A stretch of 64,000 nucleotides of DNA. It comes from Williamsia soli. GTDB taxonomy: Bacteria > Actinomycetota > Actinomycetes > Mycobacteriales > Mycobacteriaceae. A program made the position numbers and the translations under genes. The notes under the pieces are model-generated. The model did no database searches and was not told the origin of the DNA. It was given only the letters and a program-made list of their open reading frames with translations. Every line of letters begins with the position of its first letter. Within the stretch, counting starts at the first letter, position 1. The stretch spans positions 434,001 to 498,000 of the forward strand of contig NZ_JAFRDR010000002.1 in NCBI RefSeq assembly GCF_017377795.1, given 5' to 3'. Positions 34,796 through 46,710 of the stretch are shown here, in pieces.

Positions 34796-34857
34796 ACCCA
34801 CTCGAATTCGCGAGGCCCACCCGAAGTTTCGGGTGGGCCTCGCGAATTCGGGTGGGT
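34796..34857. terminator. Bidirectional terminator between convergent genes
   Basis: The arms GAATTCGCGAGGCCCACCCG+AA (34804-34825) and TTCGGGTGGGCCTCGCGAAT+TC (34828-34849) are perfect complements over 22 bp with a 2-base loop. Pairing continues outward with one G-U to about 30 bp. There is no poly-T, so it is a hairpin-only terminator serving the plus membrane gene and the minus aroB operon. Confidence 0.9.
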
Positions 34858-34873
34858 GACGGGCGTCCGCGCA

Positions 34874-36509
<1,636 letters not shown>

Positions 36510-36513
<4 letters not shown>

Positions 36514-37700
36514 GGTTGCGGCAGCCGCGCGGCCACGCGTTTGAGATAACCGGCGACATTGTCGCCGGTCTCGATCGCGGAATCGCCACCGAACTTCTCC
36601 AGGGCCGCCTGCGCCAGCACCAGCGCGACCATCGATTCGGCGACGACGCCGGCAGCCGGAACCGCGCATACGTCCGAACGCTGATGGATCGCGGTGGCCT
36701 GCTCGCCGGTGGTCATGTCCATCGTCGACAGTGCGCGTGGGACCGTCGAGATCGGTTTCATCGCGGCGCGTACACGGATGAACTCGCCGTTGGTCATCCC
36801 GCCTTCGAGCCCGCCGGCACGGTTGGTGGACCGAACCGCACCGTCGGGACCGGGGACCATCTCGTCATGGGCGGCGCTGCCGCGACGGCGAGCGGTCTCG
36901 AAGCCGTCACCCACCTCGACCCCTTTGATGGCCTGGATGCCCATCAGCGCACCCGCCAACCGGGAATCGAGCCTACGGTCTCCGCTGACGTGGGATCCGA
37001 GTCCGACGGGTACACCCGTCGCCACGACCTCGACGACGCCACCGAGTGTGTCCCCGTCCCTCTTGGCGGCCTCGATCTCGGCGATCATCGCGGCTTCCGC
37101 GTCGGTCGAGTAGGCCCGCACCGGGCTCGCGTCGATCTGTTCGAGATCCAGGTAGGTGGGTGCGGCACCGACGTAGGGGGCGGAATCGCCGATGGAGATC
37201 ACATGCGAGAGCACGTCGATCCCGAGGACCTGACGTAGGAAATTCCTGGCGACGGTACCCACTGCGACCCGCGCGGCGGTCTCGCGGGCACTGGCCCGTT
37301 CCAGGACCGGTCGGGCGTCGTCGAAGCCGTATTTGAGCATTCCGGAGTAGTCGGCATGGCCCGGACGGGGCCGCGTGAGCGGAGCGTTACGCGCGATACC
37401 GTCGAGCTCGTCCTGCGGAACAGGGTCTGCGGACATCACCGTTTCCCACTTCGGCCACTCGGTGTTACCGACCTCGATGGCCACCGGGCCACCCATGGTG
37501 AGACCGTGGCGTACTCCGCCCACGACGGTCACCTGATCGGCCTCGAACTTCATCCTCGCCCCGCGGCCATAGCCCAATCGGCGACGAGCCAATTGGTCGG
37601 CGATCTGTGACGAGGTCACCTCGACACCGGCCACCATCCCTTCCAGGACAGCGACCAGAGCGGGACCATGGGATTCTCCGGCAGTACTCCAGCGCAACAC
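36510..37700 (-). CDS. aroC: Chorismate synthase
   Basis: 396 residues from GTG 37700 ([20 protein letters not shown]), matching the usual MLRW... start; a GTG six codons upstream (37718) cannot be excluded. FMN/EPSP-binding signatures are [62 protein letters not shown] and [15 protein letters not shown]. Makes chorismate from EPSP in the cytoplasm. Confidence 0.96.
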
Positions 37701-37755
37701 AGTTCTCAATTGTTCCACGCCTCGGCTGGTGCGCCGTCATCAGATACCGCAACAC

Positions 37756-38160
37756 TCACCAGATGCCACACGACAGCGCCGCAGCGGCGCACAACGGCGG
37801 ACCGTGTGCCTGTGGGTTCCGGCGAGACCCGGCCGCAGCCGCAAGGGTGAGCAGCTGGGCGAGCAGGATCAGGACAGCTCCGGCCACCAACGAGCCGGAC
37901 ATCGCGCCCAGTGTCGGCACGAGTTTGAGATCGCCACCCCCGCAACCACCCAGCGCGTGAGCCACGCCGTACGCCGAGGCGGCCAGCAGCAGACCCGGTG
38001 TTGCGGCGGGATGGGTGGCGGCCCCGACAACAGCCCCGAACAGCGCGGGCAGGGTCAGTGTGTTGGGGAGTCTGCGCTCCCTTATGTCCGAGACCGAGAG
38101 GGCGATCAGCCAGATCGCGAGAATCGGGAACACCAGCTGCATCAGTCCACCATCGACCAT
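37756..38160 (-). CDS. Short prepilin/leader peptidase-type membrane protease (A24)
   Basis: 134 residues, four to five hydrophobic segments. Both aspartate motifs of A24 peptidases are present: LSVSDIRERRLPNTLTLPA and GGGDLKLVPTLGAMSG. It lacks the N-terminal methyltransferase domain of PilD, so it resembles TadV/FppA-like or the mycobacterial Rv2551c type. No pilin genes are in view; the substrate could be flp-type pilins elsewhere. Start may be ATG 38142 (MQLVFPILAIWL), where GGTGGA lies close upstream. Lies between aroE and aroC. Confidence 0.82.
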   Translation of the reverse strand: MVDGGLMQLVFPILAIWLIALSVSDIRERRLPNTLTLPALFGAVVGAATHPAATPGLLLAASAYGVAHALGGCGGGDLKLVPTLGAMSGSLVAGAVLILLAQLLTLAAAAGSRRNPQAHGPPLCAAAALSCGIW

Positions 38161-38230
38161 CGCCGGGCCGGAACGCTCCGATGGAGCACCGCTCTGGGGA
38201 TAGAGGTGAGATCTGTGGAAGACTCTGCGA

Positions 38231-39085
38231 TCAGACGAGCGCCGCAGCCATCGCCACGCGCGGTGCGGGCATCCCGGTGAACTGCTCGACCTGCCCGAAC
38301 GCCTGATTCAGCAGCATCACCAGGCCACCGACCACCATGCCACCGGCGGACTCGACAGCTGCCGCCAATGGTGTCGGCCACGGGTCATAGATCACGTCGA
38401 ACAGGCGCGGCGCGGACGACAGCGCCGGGACCAAGGGAGCTGCGGCTGCGGCCGGCACCGTGTTGACCAGGACCGCGCAGGCACGTGAGCGCCGGCGCAG
38501 TGTCGAATTCGGCTCGAACGTGAGTACCTCGGCGGCGACGCCGTACGTGTCGGCGACCGTGAGCACCTCGCTCGCGCGTTCAGCGCTGCGCGCGACCACG
38601 CTCAACTCCCGAAACCCCGCCGCGGCCAGGGCGGCCACCACCGGCGCGGCAGTGCCACCCGCCCCCACCAGGACGGCGCGGGAACCGGCTCCGTCGGTGA
38701 TCCCGAGCTCGGCCAGGCCGGCCGAGGCACCGTCGACGTCGGTGCAGTCCGCGTGCCAGCCGTCCGCGCGACGTACCAACGTGTTCGCCGAACCGACGGC
38801 CACCGCCCGCTCGGTGCGATGATCTGCGAACGCCAGGGCCGCGCGCTTGCCCGGCATCGTGACCGACAGACCCACATATCGCTCATCGAGACCCGATACG
38901 AGTGCGGGCAGCTGTTCGGCCGTGCACTCCATTCGCTCGTACGTCCAGCCGGTGAGGCCGAGCGCCTCGTAGGCCGCAAGGTGCAAAGCGGGTGAACGCG
39001 AATGCGATACCGGTGCGCCCAAGATCGCTGCCGCGCGTGGGCCTGTCACGTCGCTGATCCCCACGTCACCCATCCCGAACGTCAC
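38231..39085 (-). CDS. aroE: Shikimate dehydrogenase
   Basis: 284 residues from GTG 39085 or 280 from ATG 39073. Substrate loop GAPVSHSRSPALHLAAYEAL, catalytic Lys in VTMPGKRAALAFAD, Asp in DCTDVDGASAGL, and NADP loop VLVGAGGTAAPVVAALAAAG. Reduces 3-dehydroshikimate. Both candidate starts sit in a 16-bp tandem duplication that begins at the mltG stop, so the start is uncertain. Confidence 0.93.
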   Translation of the reverse strand: MTFGMGDVGISDVTGPRAAAILGAPVSHSRSPALHLAAYEALGLTGWTYERMECTAEQLPALVSGLDERYVGLSVTMPGKRAALAFADHRTERAVAVGSANTLVRRADGWHADCTDVDGASAGLAELGITDGAGSRAVLVGAGGTAAPVVAALAAAGFRELSVVARSAERASEVLTVADTYGVAAEVLTFEPNSTLRRRSRACAVLVNTVPAAAAAPLVPALSSAPRLFDVIYDPWPTPLAAAVESAGGMVVGGLVMLLNQAFGQVEQFTGMPAPRVAMAAALV

Positions 39086-39102
39086 TCATCCCGAACGTCA
39101 TT
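39071..39102 (-). repeat. 16-bp tandem duplication at the mltG-aroE junction
   Basis: Two adjacent 16-bp units (39071-39086 and 39087-39102), 15 of 16 identical, minus-strand sequence AATGACGTTCGGGATG / AGTGACGTTCGGGATG. A decayed third copy (GGTGACGT) follows. The duplication multiplies ATG/GTG codons near the aroE start in different frames. Confidence 0.85.
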
Positions 39103-40883
39103 CATCCACAGTTGGTCTTCAGCACACCGTTGTCGCACGCCTGCTGACGGTTGCGTTTGTGTTGCTCGAAGTCCTCGGTGAACAGTGTGGTCCCCTGCTG
39201 GTCGACGGAGACGAAGTACAGCCAGTTACCCGCCGGAGGATCGAGCGAGGCTTCCAGGGCGGGCTGGCCCACCGCGCCGATCGGTGTCGGAGGCAGCCCC
39301 TTCTGCTGGTACGTGTTCCACTTGGTCGCCGCGGTGAAATCGTCGCCCGCGACGTCGATGTTCTGGATGGCGGATGTGTAGTTCACCGTCGAGTCCATCT
39401 GCAGCGCCTGGTCGACACCGAGCCGGTTGACGATCACCCGGGCAACCTTCGGGTAATCCTCCGCCCGGTTCACCTCACGTTCGACGACCGAGGCGGTCAC
39501 CAGTGTCTGGTACGGCGTCAGGTTGCTGGTGGAGGTGCCCGATTCCGGCAACCCCCACTGTGCGAACAGCGATGCGCTCCGAGAGATGAGGTAGTTGAGC
39601 ATCTGCACCGGCGTCTGGGACGGGTCGATGGCCTCCCAGGACGTTGGCGCGATCAAACCTTCGATCCGGCGGTGGTCACCGGTCAGGGCTGTGACCGCAT
39701 CCGTTGCCCAGGATGGCACGCCCAGCTCCTGCGGTGTCGCTGTGGCGGCGGCTTGGGCGAGCTCTTCGACGGTGACGCCGCTTTCCTCACCGTTGAGGTC
39801 GACGGTGGTCGCCTCGGCGACCCGCGCAAAGATGCCCGGAGTCGTCTTTCCGTCGATTCCCTCTTTGGTGTCGAGCTGCAACCCCTCGGGGATGACGACC
39901 CTGCCGACCCGGTTCTCGGTGTTGGTCATCATGGCCACCGCGGTGCTGGCGGGGATCTCGGTCCGCAGCTTGTAGAAGCCCGCCGAGATCGGCTCGCCGC
40001 CCGCCGCGGTGGTGAAGGCGTTGACGCTGGCGACCACGTCGTTCTCGGTGAGGATCTCACCGAACTTCGTCAGGGTTGCGTCCTGCGGGATCTGCACGAT
40101 GACATCGGCCGTACCCGCGGTATTGGTGAAGTCTTTGTCGTCGGCTCCGAAGAACCCGACCACGCGCAGTCCCGCATAACCGATGCCTCCGATCAGCACC
40201 ACCATGAACACGACGGCGATAGAGATGACGACTCGGCGCCGCCTGCGTCTGCGTTCTGCAGCGGCGCTGCGTTTCGGCGAGCGGTCGCGGGCCGGCAACG
40301 GACCTGCGTCGCGTCCGGTCGCGCCGACAGGGGCCCCCGCCTGCGAACTCCGCTCACGGGCGCCGGCCTGCCTACGGTCGTACTCGTTGCGACCGGGATC
40401 GGAGAACAGCCCTGGAGCGTCGTGCGACGGTGCAGGGTCGTAGGCGTGCGGGGGCCGAAGGCGATGCTCCAGCCGAGATTCGTGGGGGGTTGCCGGTGGC
40501 TGAACGGGCCCGGAATCGACCGGGCCGCGGCCCTGGGCGGGTGGTGCGGGCGCCGCGGAAGGAGGTGGTGGAGTCGCCGGGGGCGACGGGCGTCGCCCCT
40601 CGTCGGCACCGGGAGGAGACCACGGCGAGCCGGCCGCCGGTGGATCGCCCTGGCGGCGCGGCGGGCTCCGGCGGGGGGCACCCGGATCTTGCGGCGGGAT
40701 GGCGCGGGGACCGTGGCGACCACCGGAGCGAGGCGCGCCATCGCCGTGCGTGAAGTACCTCAGCCGCTCGGGATCGGGATGACCGTCGGAACGTCGCCGG
40801 CGATGAGCGGCCCGCTCCTGCTGTTCCTGGCGGTTGCCGTGACCGGGATCGTCTGGACGTCCCTCGGATCTGTCGTCGTTCAC
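39102..40883 (-). CDS. mltG: Endolytic transglycosylase MltG (YceG family)
   Basis: 593 residues from GTG 40883, which overlaps the ruvX stop as GTGA. An unusually long cytoplasmic N-terminus of about 215 residues, rich in Pro, Arg, Gly and Ser, precedes a poly-Arg stretch and one transmembrane helix (about 217-240). The extracellular part has the LysM-like subdomain and the catalytic domain with Glu in [20 protein letters not shown] and the closing LQMDSTVNY and [15 protein letters not shown] motifs. MltG cuts nascent glycan strands and releases them from synthesis. Neighbours aroE and ruvX as in mycobacteria. Confidence 0.92.
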   Translation of the reverse strand: MNDDRSEGRPDDPGHGNRQEQQERAAHRRRRSDGHPDPERLRYFTHGDGAPRSGGRHGPRAIPPQDPGAPRRSPPRRQGDPPAAGSPWSPPGADEGRRPSPPATPPPPSAAPAPPAQGRGPVDSGPVQPPATPHESRLEHRLRPPHAYDPAPSHDAPGLFSDPGRNEYDRRQAGARERSSQAGAPVGATGRDAGPLPARDRSPKRSAAAERRRRRRRVVISIAVVFMVVLIGGIGYAGLRVVGFFGADDKDFTNTAGTADVIVQIPQDATLTKFGEILTENDVVASVNAFTTAAGGEPISAGFYKLRTEIPASTAVAMMTNTENRVGRVVIPEGLQLDTKEGIDGKTTPGIFARVAEATTVDLNGEESGVTVEELAQAAATATPQELGVPSWATDAVTALTGDHRRIEGLIAPTSWEAIDPSQTPVQMLNYLISRSASLFAQWGLPESGTSTSNLTPYQTLVTASVVEREVNRAEDYPKVARVIVNRLGVDQALQMDSTVNYTSAIQNIDVAGDDFTAATKWNTYQQKGLPPTPIGAVGQPALEASLDPPAGNWLYFVSVDQQGTTLFTEDFEQHKRNRQQACDNGVLKTNCG

Positions 40884-41356
40884 CCGAGACCTTCCTGACG
40901 GCCCGACTCCAGATCGCGGCGATGTGTCTGTAGATCCAACCATCCTTGCAGGATCGCGACCGCGGCAGCCTGATCGACCACACCCTTCTGCGCCTTCGCG
41001 CGTACCCCCGACGAGCGCAGCGCCTGTTGAGCCGTGATCGTGCTGAGTCGTTCATCGCTGTAGAGCACCGGTACCGGCGAGATCCGCTCGCCGAGCGCCG
41101 TGCCGAATTCCGTGGCCAGCGTGGCTGCGTGACCGTGCTCGTCACGCAAGGTCTTGGGTAGACCGACGATCACCTCGACGGCCTCGTATTCGTCCACGAT
41201 CGCGGCGATACGACGCAGGTCACCGTCGGCCTTCGGTGTCCGGGCGACCGTCTCGACCGGAGTGGCGAGGATGCCGTCGGGATCGCATGACGCGACCCCG
41301 ATGCGGACACTCCCGACATCGATGGCCAGCCGCCGACCGCGCGGCGTCAGGGTCAT
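40880..41356 (-). CDS. ruvX: Holliday junction resolvase-like YqgF/RuvX
   Basis: 158 residues. RNase H fold: [18 protein letters not shown] (first Asp), [34 protein letters not shown], and [18 protein letters not shown] (last Asp). Proposed in pre-16S rRNA 5' processing and/or junction resolution. The ATG overlaps the alaS stop (ATGA). Confidence 0.95.
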   Translation of the reverse strand: MTLTPRGRRLAIDVGSVRIGVASCDPDGILATPVETVARTPKADGDLRRIAAIVDEYEAVEVIVGLPKTLRDEHGHAATLATEFGTALGERISPVPVLYSDERLSTITAQQALRSSGVRAKAQKGVVDQAAAVAILQGWLDLQTHRRDLESGRQEGLG

Positions 41357-44019
41357 CGAATCTCGCCGACCAGTTCGCGCAACCGCGACAACGCCGGCCC
41401 GATTCCGGATGCGTCGGACCCCGAGCCCTGCGCCAGGTCTGGTTTGCCGCCACCCCGGCCGGACACCAGTGGAGCGAGTTCACGCACCAGGTCACCGGCT
41501 TTGATGCCGCCGCTGCGGGCGGATTCGGTCGTCGCGATCGCGAACGGCACCTTGTCCCCGGAGACCGAGAACAGCGCCACCACAGCGACATCCGACGCCA
41601 CCCGCCCGCGAAGGTCCGCCGCCAGGGTGCGCAAGTCGCCCGCGTCCAGCCCGTCGAGCGACCCGGAGACCACCAAAACGTCGCCAACCCGGTGCGCTTG
41701 TTCGATCAGCGATCCGACTGAGGCGCGGGCGGCGTCGGCCCGCATTTTCTCGATCTGTTTCTCGGCTTCCTTGAGCTTGGTCACGAGGTTCTCGACCCGG
41801 GCCGGGACCTGGTCGCTCGGAACCTTCAGCGACGAGGCCAATCCGGCCAGCAGCGAACGTTCCCTGGCGAGATAGCGGTAGGAATCGAGTCCCACGTAAG
41901 CCTCGATCCGGCGCACTCCCGACCCCACCGACGATTCGCCGAGCAAGGTGACCGGGCCGACCTGTGCCGAGGTCGAGACGTGCGTGCCGCCACACAGTTC
42001 CATCGAGAAGGGACCGCCCATCTCGACCACCCGCACCACGTCTCCGTAGTTTTCGCCGAACAGCGCCATCGCGCCCATCGCCTTGGCCTCGGTCAGGCCG
42101 GTCTCGAAGGTGTTGACCGGATAGTTGGCCTCCACCGCCGAATTGGTGATCTCTTCGATCTCGCTGCGCTGGGACTCGGTGACAGGTCCCGATGCACTGA
42201 AGTCGAACCGCAGATATCCGGGCCGGTTGAGTGATCCGGCCTGGGTGGCCGAGGGACCGAGAACCTGGCGGAGTGCGGCGCCGACCAGGTGGGTGCCCGA
42301 GTGGCCCTGTGTCGCGCCGTGGCGCCAGGCGTTGTCGACCTGTGCCAGTACGTCGTCGCCCTCGGCGATCTCACCTTCGTCGACGACGGCCTTGTGCAGC
42401 CAGACCGACTTGCCGAGCTTCTGAACGTCTTTGACGGTGACCCGCAGACCGCCCGATGTGGTGATCGTGCCGATGTCGGCGATCTGCCCGCCCGACTCGG
42501 CGTAGAGGGGACTTCGGTCGAGGATCACCTCGACCGTTTGCCCCTTCGACGCGCTGCGCACCCTGCCGCCGTCGGTCACGAGCCCCAACACCCTTGCCTC
42601 GGTGGCGAGTTCATCGAATCCGGTGAACAGCGTGGGGCCGCGGTCGAGGAACTCGCGGTAGACGCTCAGGTCGGCATGACCCGACTTTCTCGCTGTGGCA
42701 TCGGCTTTGGCTCGGTTGCGCTGCTCGGCCATCAGCTCGGTGAAGCCCTCGCGGTCCACCGCCAATCCGGCCTCTGCCGCCATCTCGAGCGTGAGGTCGA
42801 TGGGGAAACCGTAGGTGTCATGCAGAGCGAACGCGTCGCCGCCGCTGATCCGGGTTGCGCCGGACGCCTTCGTGGCGGCCGCGGCGTCGTCGAACAACTT
42901 CGAACCGGCCGACAGGGTCTTGAGGAATGCGTCCTCTTCCCCGACTGCGATGGAGACGATGCGTGAACGTTGTTCCGGCAGGTCGGGATACGACGTCGCC
43001 ATGGTCGCGATGACGGCCTCGATGAACTCGCCCATCGTCGCAGTGCTCGCACCGAGGAGCCGGGCGGACCGGACGATGCGCCGCAACAAGCGGCGCAGCA
43101 CGTAGCCTCGTCCGTCGTTGCCGGGGGTGATGCCGTCGGCGATGAGCATCACCGCGGTCCGCGAGTGATCCGCGATGACCCGGAACCGGATCGCATCCGC
43201 GGCATTGCCCGCGGTGTAGGTCCGCCCGGTCAGGCGCTCGGCGACCGCTATGACCGGGGCCAGCAGATCGGTCTCGTAGACGTTGTCGACGCCTTGCAGG
43301 ATGCAGGCGACGCGTTCGATGCCGAGCCCGGTGTCGATGTTCTTCTTGGGGAGCGGTCCGAGGATCTCGTAGCCCTCTTTGCCACCACCGGGTCCACGCT
43401 GATTCTGCATGAAGACGAGATTCCAGATCTCGATGAAGCGGTCCTCGTCTGCCTCGGGTCCACCGTCCACCCCGTACTCGGGGCCACGGTCGTAGAAGAT
43501 CTCCGAGCAGGGCCCACATGGGCCGGGAACACCCATGGACCAGTAGTTGTCCTTGAGACCACGGCGTTGGATCCGCTCGGCGGGCACCCCGATCTCATCC
43601 CGCCAGATCGCTTCGGCCTCATCGTCGTCGAGATAGACGGTCGGCCAGAGCCGCAGCGGATCGATGCCGAAGCCACCTTCGGACACCGGGTTGGTCAGTA
43701 GGGTCCACGCGAACGTTATCGCCTCGCGTTTGAAGTAGTCACCGAAGGAGAAGTTGCCCGCCATCTGAAAGAAGGTGTTGTGGCGGGTGGTGATGCCCAC
43801 TTCCTCGATGTCGAGGGTGCGAACGCACTTCTGGATGCTCGTCGCGCGGTCGTACGGCGGTGTCTGCTCGCCCAGGAAATACGGTTTGAAGGGCACCATT
43901 CCGGCGTTGACGAACAGCAGGTTCGGATCGTCGAGGATCAACGACGCGCTGGGTACCTCGGTGTGCCCGGCCTTGATGAAGTGATCCAGGAACCGCTTCC
44001 TGATCTCATGCGTCTGCAC
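41353..44019 (-). CDS. alaS: Alanyl-tRNA synthetase
   Basis: 888 residues, GTG start with GAGGACC upstream. Class II catalytic core ([37 protein letters not shown]), editing domain with zinc ligands [12 protein letters not shown] and [15 protein letters not shown], and the C-terminal DHHA1 domain ending [13 protein letters not shown]. It aminoacylates and proofreads tRNA-Ala. Heads the run alaS-ruvX-mltG-aroE; a 96-nt gap separates it from rarA. Confidence 0.98.
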   Translation of the reverse strand: MQTHEIRKRFLDHFIKAGHTEVPSASLILDDPNLLFVNAGMVPFKPYFLGEQTPPYDRATSIQKCVRTLDIEEVGITTRHNTFFQMAGNFSFGDYFKREAITFAWTLLTNPVSEGGFGIDPLRLWPTVYLDDDEAEAIWRDEIGVPAERIQRRGLKDNYWSMGVPGPCGPCSEIFYDRGPEYGVDGGPEADEDRFIEIWNLVFMQNQRGPGGGKEGYEILGPLPKKNIDTGLGIERVACILQGVDNVYETDLLAPVIAVAERLTGRTYTAGNAADAIRFRVIADHSRTAVMLIADGITPGNDGRGYVLRRLLRRIVRSARLLGASTATMGEFIEAVIATMATSYPDLPEQRSRIVSIAVGEEDAFLKTLSAGSKLFDDAAAATKASGATRISGGDAFALHDTYGFPIDLTLEMAAEAGLAVDREGFTELMAEQRNRAKADATARKSGHADLSVYREFLDRGPTLFTGFDELATEARVLGLVTDGGRVRSASKGQTVEVILDRSPLYAESGGQIADIGTITTSGGLRVTVKDVQKLGKSVWLHKAVVDEGEIAEGDDVLAQVDNAWRHGATQGHSGTHLVGAALRQVLGPSATQAGSLNRPGYLRFDFSASGPVTESQRSEIEEITNSAVEANYPVNTFETGLTEAKAMGAMALFGENYGDVVRVVEMGGPFSMELCGGTHVSTSAQVGPVTLLGESSVGSGVRRIEAYVGLDSYRYLARERSLLAGLASSLKVPSDQVPARVENLVTKLKEAEKQIEKMRADAARASVGSLIEQAHRVGDVLVVSGSLDGLDAGDLRTLAADLRGRVASDVAVVALFSVSGDKVPFAIATTESARSGGIKAGDLVRELAPLVSGRGGGKPDLAQGSGSDASGIGPALSRLRELVGEIR

Positions 44020-44115
44020 TGGAGGTCCTCACGTTTTCGACTGCAGTTGCTACAGGCCCGCGAACGAGCCGAATCCACCCTACTGGCATCACCGCGTCCA
44101 GTTCGTCATCGCCTG

Positions 44116-45495
44116 TCATCGCCGGCCACGGACGATGTTGCGCAACCGGCCCAGGCGCGGGCCGATCTCGCGCTCGTGGCCGTGGTCGGTAGGGACGTAG
44201 TAGTCGACGCCGACGAGTTCGTCCGGGGGGTATTGCTGGGTCACGACTCCGCCGGGATCGTCGTGCGGGTACCGGTACCCGACGGCGTTGCCGAGTTTCG
44301 CAGCGCCCGCGTAGTGACCGTCGCGCAGATGGGCGGGTACCGCTCCGGCCTTGCCGTTCTCGACATCGGCGACCGCCGCCCCGATCGCAGCGACCACGCC
44401 TGCCGACTTGGGCGCGGTGGCGAGGTGAATAGTGGCCTGCGCCAACGCAAGCCGCGCTTCGGGCATTCCGATGAGCTGTACTGCCTGTGCCGCGGCGGCT
44501 GCGGTCTGCAGCGCGGTCGGGTCGGCCATCCCGATGTCCTCGCTCGCGTGGACGACGAGCCTGCGCGCGATGAACCGAGGATCTTCACCCGCGCTGATCA
44601 TGCGGGCCAGATAGTGCAATGCCGCATCGACATCCGATCCGCGAATGGATTTGATGAACGCGCTGATGACGTCGTAGTGCTGATCACCGTCGCGGTCGTA
44701 CCGCACCGCTGCACGGTCGACCGCAGACTCCACATGGGCGAGGGTGACCGCCACGGCCTCGTCGCCGCCGCGGTCCGCGTCGGACAAGGCGGTGTCGGCG
44801 GCGGCCTCGAGCGCGGTCAGTCCGCGCCGGGCGTCGCCCGCCGAGATCTTCTCCAGGTGATCGAGCGCGTCGTCGTCGATGGTGACGGCGCCCGCTAGCC
44901 CGCGCGGGTCGGCCGCAGCGCGGAGGAGCAGCTTCCGGATGTCCGGCCCACCGAGCGATCGCAACTGCAGCACCAGCGATCGCGAGAGCAGCGGTGCGAC
45001 CACCGAGAACGAAGGGTTCTCCGTCGTCGCCGCGACCAGCAGCACGATCCGGTTCTCCACCGCGTCCAGGAGCGCATCCTGCTGGGTTTTGGAGAAGCGA
45101 TGGACCTCGTCGATGAACAGCACCGTCTGCGTTCCCGAGATGAGCCGACGCCGGGCTGCGTCGATCACGGCCCGTACCTCTTTGACGCCCGAGGAGAGCG
45201 CCGAGAGCGCCTCGAAACGACCACCGGCGGCTGCGGAGATCAACGCCGCCATCGTCGTCTTGCCCGTTCCGGGAGGACCGAACAACAACACCGACGCCGC
45301 ACCCGAACCGTCTATCAGACGACGCAGCGGCGATCCCGACTCGAGCAGATGCTCTTGCCCGACAATCTCTTCGAGTGTCGCCGGACGCATGCGAACGGCG
45401 AGCGGCGCTCCGGCGGTCGGTCGCGGCAAACCGGCGGTGATCGTGGCGGGCGGCGCCTCGGGGGCGGCGAACAGGCCACCCTGGTCGTCATTCAT
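44116..45495 (-). CDS. rarA: Replication-associated recombination protein A (RarA/MgsA AAA+ ATPase)
   Basis: 459 residues. Clamp-loader-like AAA+ domain: [18 protein letters not shown], Walker [16 protein letters not shown], Walker [20 protein letters not shown], sensor 1 [11 protein letters not shown]; then the tetramerisation domain ([20 protein letters not shown]) and [19 protein letters not shown]. Acts at stalled forks with SSB and RecA. Starts 12 nt after the APH-fold gene, so the two are co-transcribed. Confidence 0.95.
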   Translation of the reverse strand: MNDDQGGLFAAPEAPPATITAGLPRPTAGAPLAVRMRPATLEEIVGQEHLLESGSPLRRLIDGSGAASVLLFGPPGTGKTTMAALISAAAGGRFEALSALSSGVKEVRAVIDAARRRLISGTQTVLFIDEVHRFSKTQQDALLDAVENRIVLLVAATTENPSFSVVAPLLSRSLVLQLRSLGGPDIRKLLLRAAADPRGLAGAVTIDDDALDHLEKISAGDARRGLTALEAAADTALSDADRGGDEAVAVTLAHVESAVDRAAVRYDRDGDQHYDVISAFIKSIRGSDVDAALHYLARMISAGEDPRFIARRLVVHASEDIGMADPTALQTAAAAAQAVQLIGMPEARLALAQATIHLATAPKSAGVVAAIGAAVADVENGKAGAVPAHLRDGHYAGAAKLGNAVGYRYPHDDPGGVVTQQYPPDELVGVDYYVPTDHGHEREIGPRLGRLRNIVRGRR

Positions 45496-45507
45496 CGCCG
45501 GTGGTGA

Positions 45508-46656
45508 TCAGTGCAGCCACGAGGAGTCGAGCGCCTGACCCACGGTGTCGGCGAACTCGGCAAGTCCAGGTGCGTGCGCGCGGCGCGCGGCGTCGGCCAG
45601 ACCGGACCAGCGGTCCACGATCACCCGAGGATCCGAGGTGCTGAGCGCGAGACCGTGGGGCTCATCCGAGCGGCCCACGTCGGACTCGTCCACCGGAAGC
45701 ATCCACATCGTGGACAGCCACACCCACGCCAGCCGAGCGAGCACGGTCTTACGGGCGAGTTCGCGGTCCGACCCCAGCGCCGGCCAGATCCCCTGGACCT
45801 CGGAGCGCCACGCATCGATCATCGAGGTCTCGAGATCCACCCGACGAACACCGGTGTCGCCGGACAGCCACGGGGTGAATGTCACCAGCGCATACGCGAT
45901 GTCGAGCGAGGCGTCTCGGAAACCGCCCCACTCGTAGTCCATGAACTGCACACCCTCGTCGTTGATCAGGATGTTCTCCGGGCCGACGTCAGAAGGGCTG
46001 AACGCACGGTGCTCACCCTCCCGGAACAGCTCACCCGCCTTCTCCAGCGCGCCGAGCACCTCTGGGTCGACCGTGAGACCGAACACGTCGGCGATCACCC
46101 GCGGGGCGGCCCGGACCGCAGCATCGAACTGTGCGCGGAGTGCGTCCACTGCGATCCCCTCGGCGCCCTGCCGCAACAGCGCCGCGAAGTCGTTCTCGCC
46201 ACCGACCGTCGCGGCATGCATCCGACCCAAGGCCTGTCCCCACGCACTGACGGCATTGGACGTGGCCACCACGTCGTTGCTGCCGAGCAACTCGGTCATC
46301 GACCTGCCGTCGCCGAGGTCGCTGAGCACCAGCACCTTGGCGCGCAGATCGAACGCGATCAATGCAGGTCCCGGGCGCGACGTCGTCGGCAGCGCCGTCG
46401 CGTACTTGTAGGACGCGACCTCCCGGATGAACGCCTCACCCGACACGGCGTCGCCGTCACCGAGCACCTTGATCACCAGCGTGCGATCGCCGGAGAACGG
46501 GTTCTGCGCAACACGCACCCGCACTACTTCGGTGCGCCCACTCCCGCCGAGGTCTTGCGGGTCGGCTAAGGACACCGGGGAGCCGGCGCGAGCGGCGAGA
46601 AGCCGCTCGGCTGCCTGCACCGCGCCGGTGATGTGGCTATCGGCTAGAACAGTCAT
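45508..46656 (-). CDS. APH-fold (aminoglycoside-phosphotransferase/choline-kinase-like) protein
   Basis: 382 residues. Kinase-like N-lobe with an ATP-lysine candidate in RTLVIKVLGDG and a Glu in FIREVASYKY. The catalytic loop reads SPSDVGPENILIND, keeping the Asp and Asn of the HxDxxxxN motif but with Pro where His is usual; the metal-binding Asp is in FMDYEWGGFRD. Natural substrate unknown; there is no reason to call it a resistance enzyme. Coupled to rarA by position. A TAGGTT hexamer (46664-46669, minus) lies 7 nt before the ATG, consistent with a leaderless start. Confidence 0.75.
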   Translation of the reverse strand: MTVLADSHITGAVQAAERLLAARAGSPVSLADPQDLGGSGRTEVVRVRVAQNPFSGDRTLVIKVLGDGDAVSGEAFIREVASYKYATALPTTSRPGPALIAFDLRAKVLVLSDLGDGRSMTELLGSNDVVATSNAVSAWGQALGRMHAATVGGENDFAALLRQGAEGIAVDALRAQFDAAVRAAPRVIADVFGLTVDPEVLGALEKAGELFREGEHRAFSPSDVGPENILINDEGVQFMDYEWGGFRDASLDIAYALVTFTPWLSGDTGVRRVDLETSMIDAWRSEVQGIWPALGSDRELARKTVLARLAWVWLSTMWMLPVDESDVGRSDEPHGLALSTSDPRVIVDRWSGLADAARRAHAPGLAEFADTVGQALDSSWLH

Positions 46657-46710
46657 CCCCTACAACCTACCCAACTGTGCCGCGAACCATAGTCGATAAG
46701 ACAACTCGTG

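Noticed and set aside
39159-40898. 579-residue plus-strand frame opposite mltG
   Set aside because: Low-complexity shadow without a ribosome-binding site or family match; mltG has a membrane helix and catalytic motifs.
45508-46656. Antibiotic-resistance aminoglycoside phosphotransferase
   Set aside because: Only the fold is similar; the catalytic-loop His is missing and the context is DNA repair, so a resistance label is unsupported.
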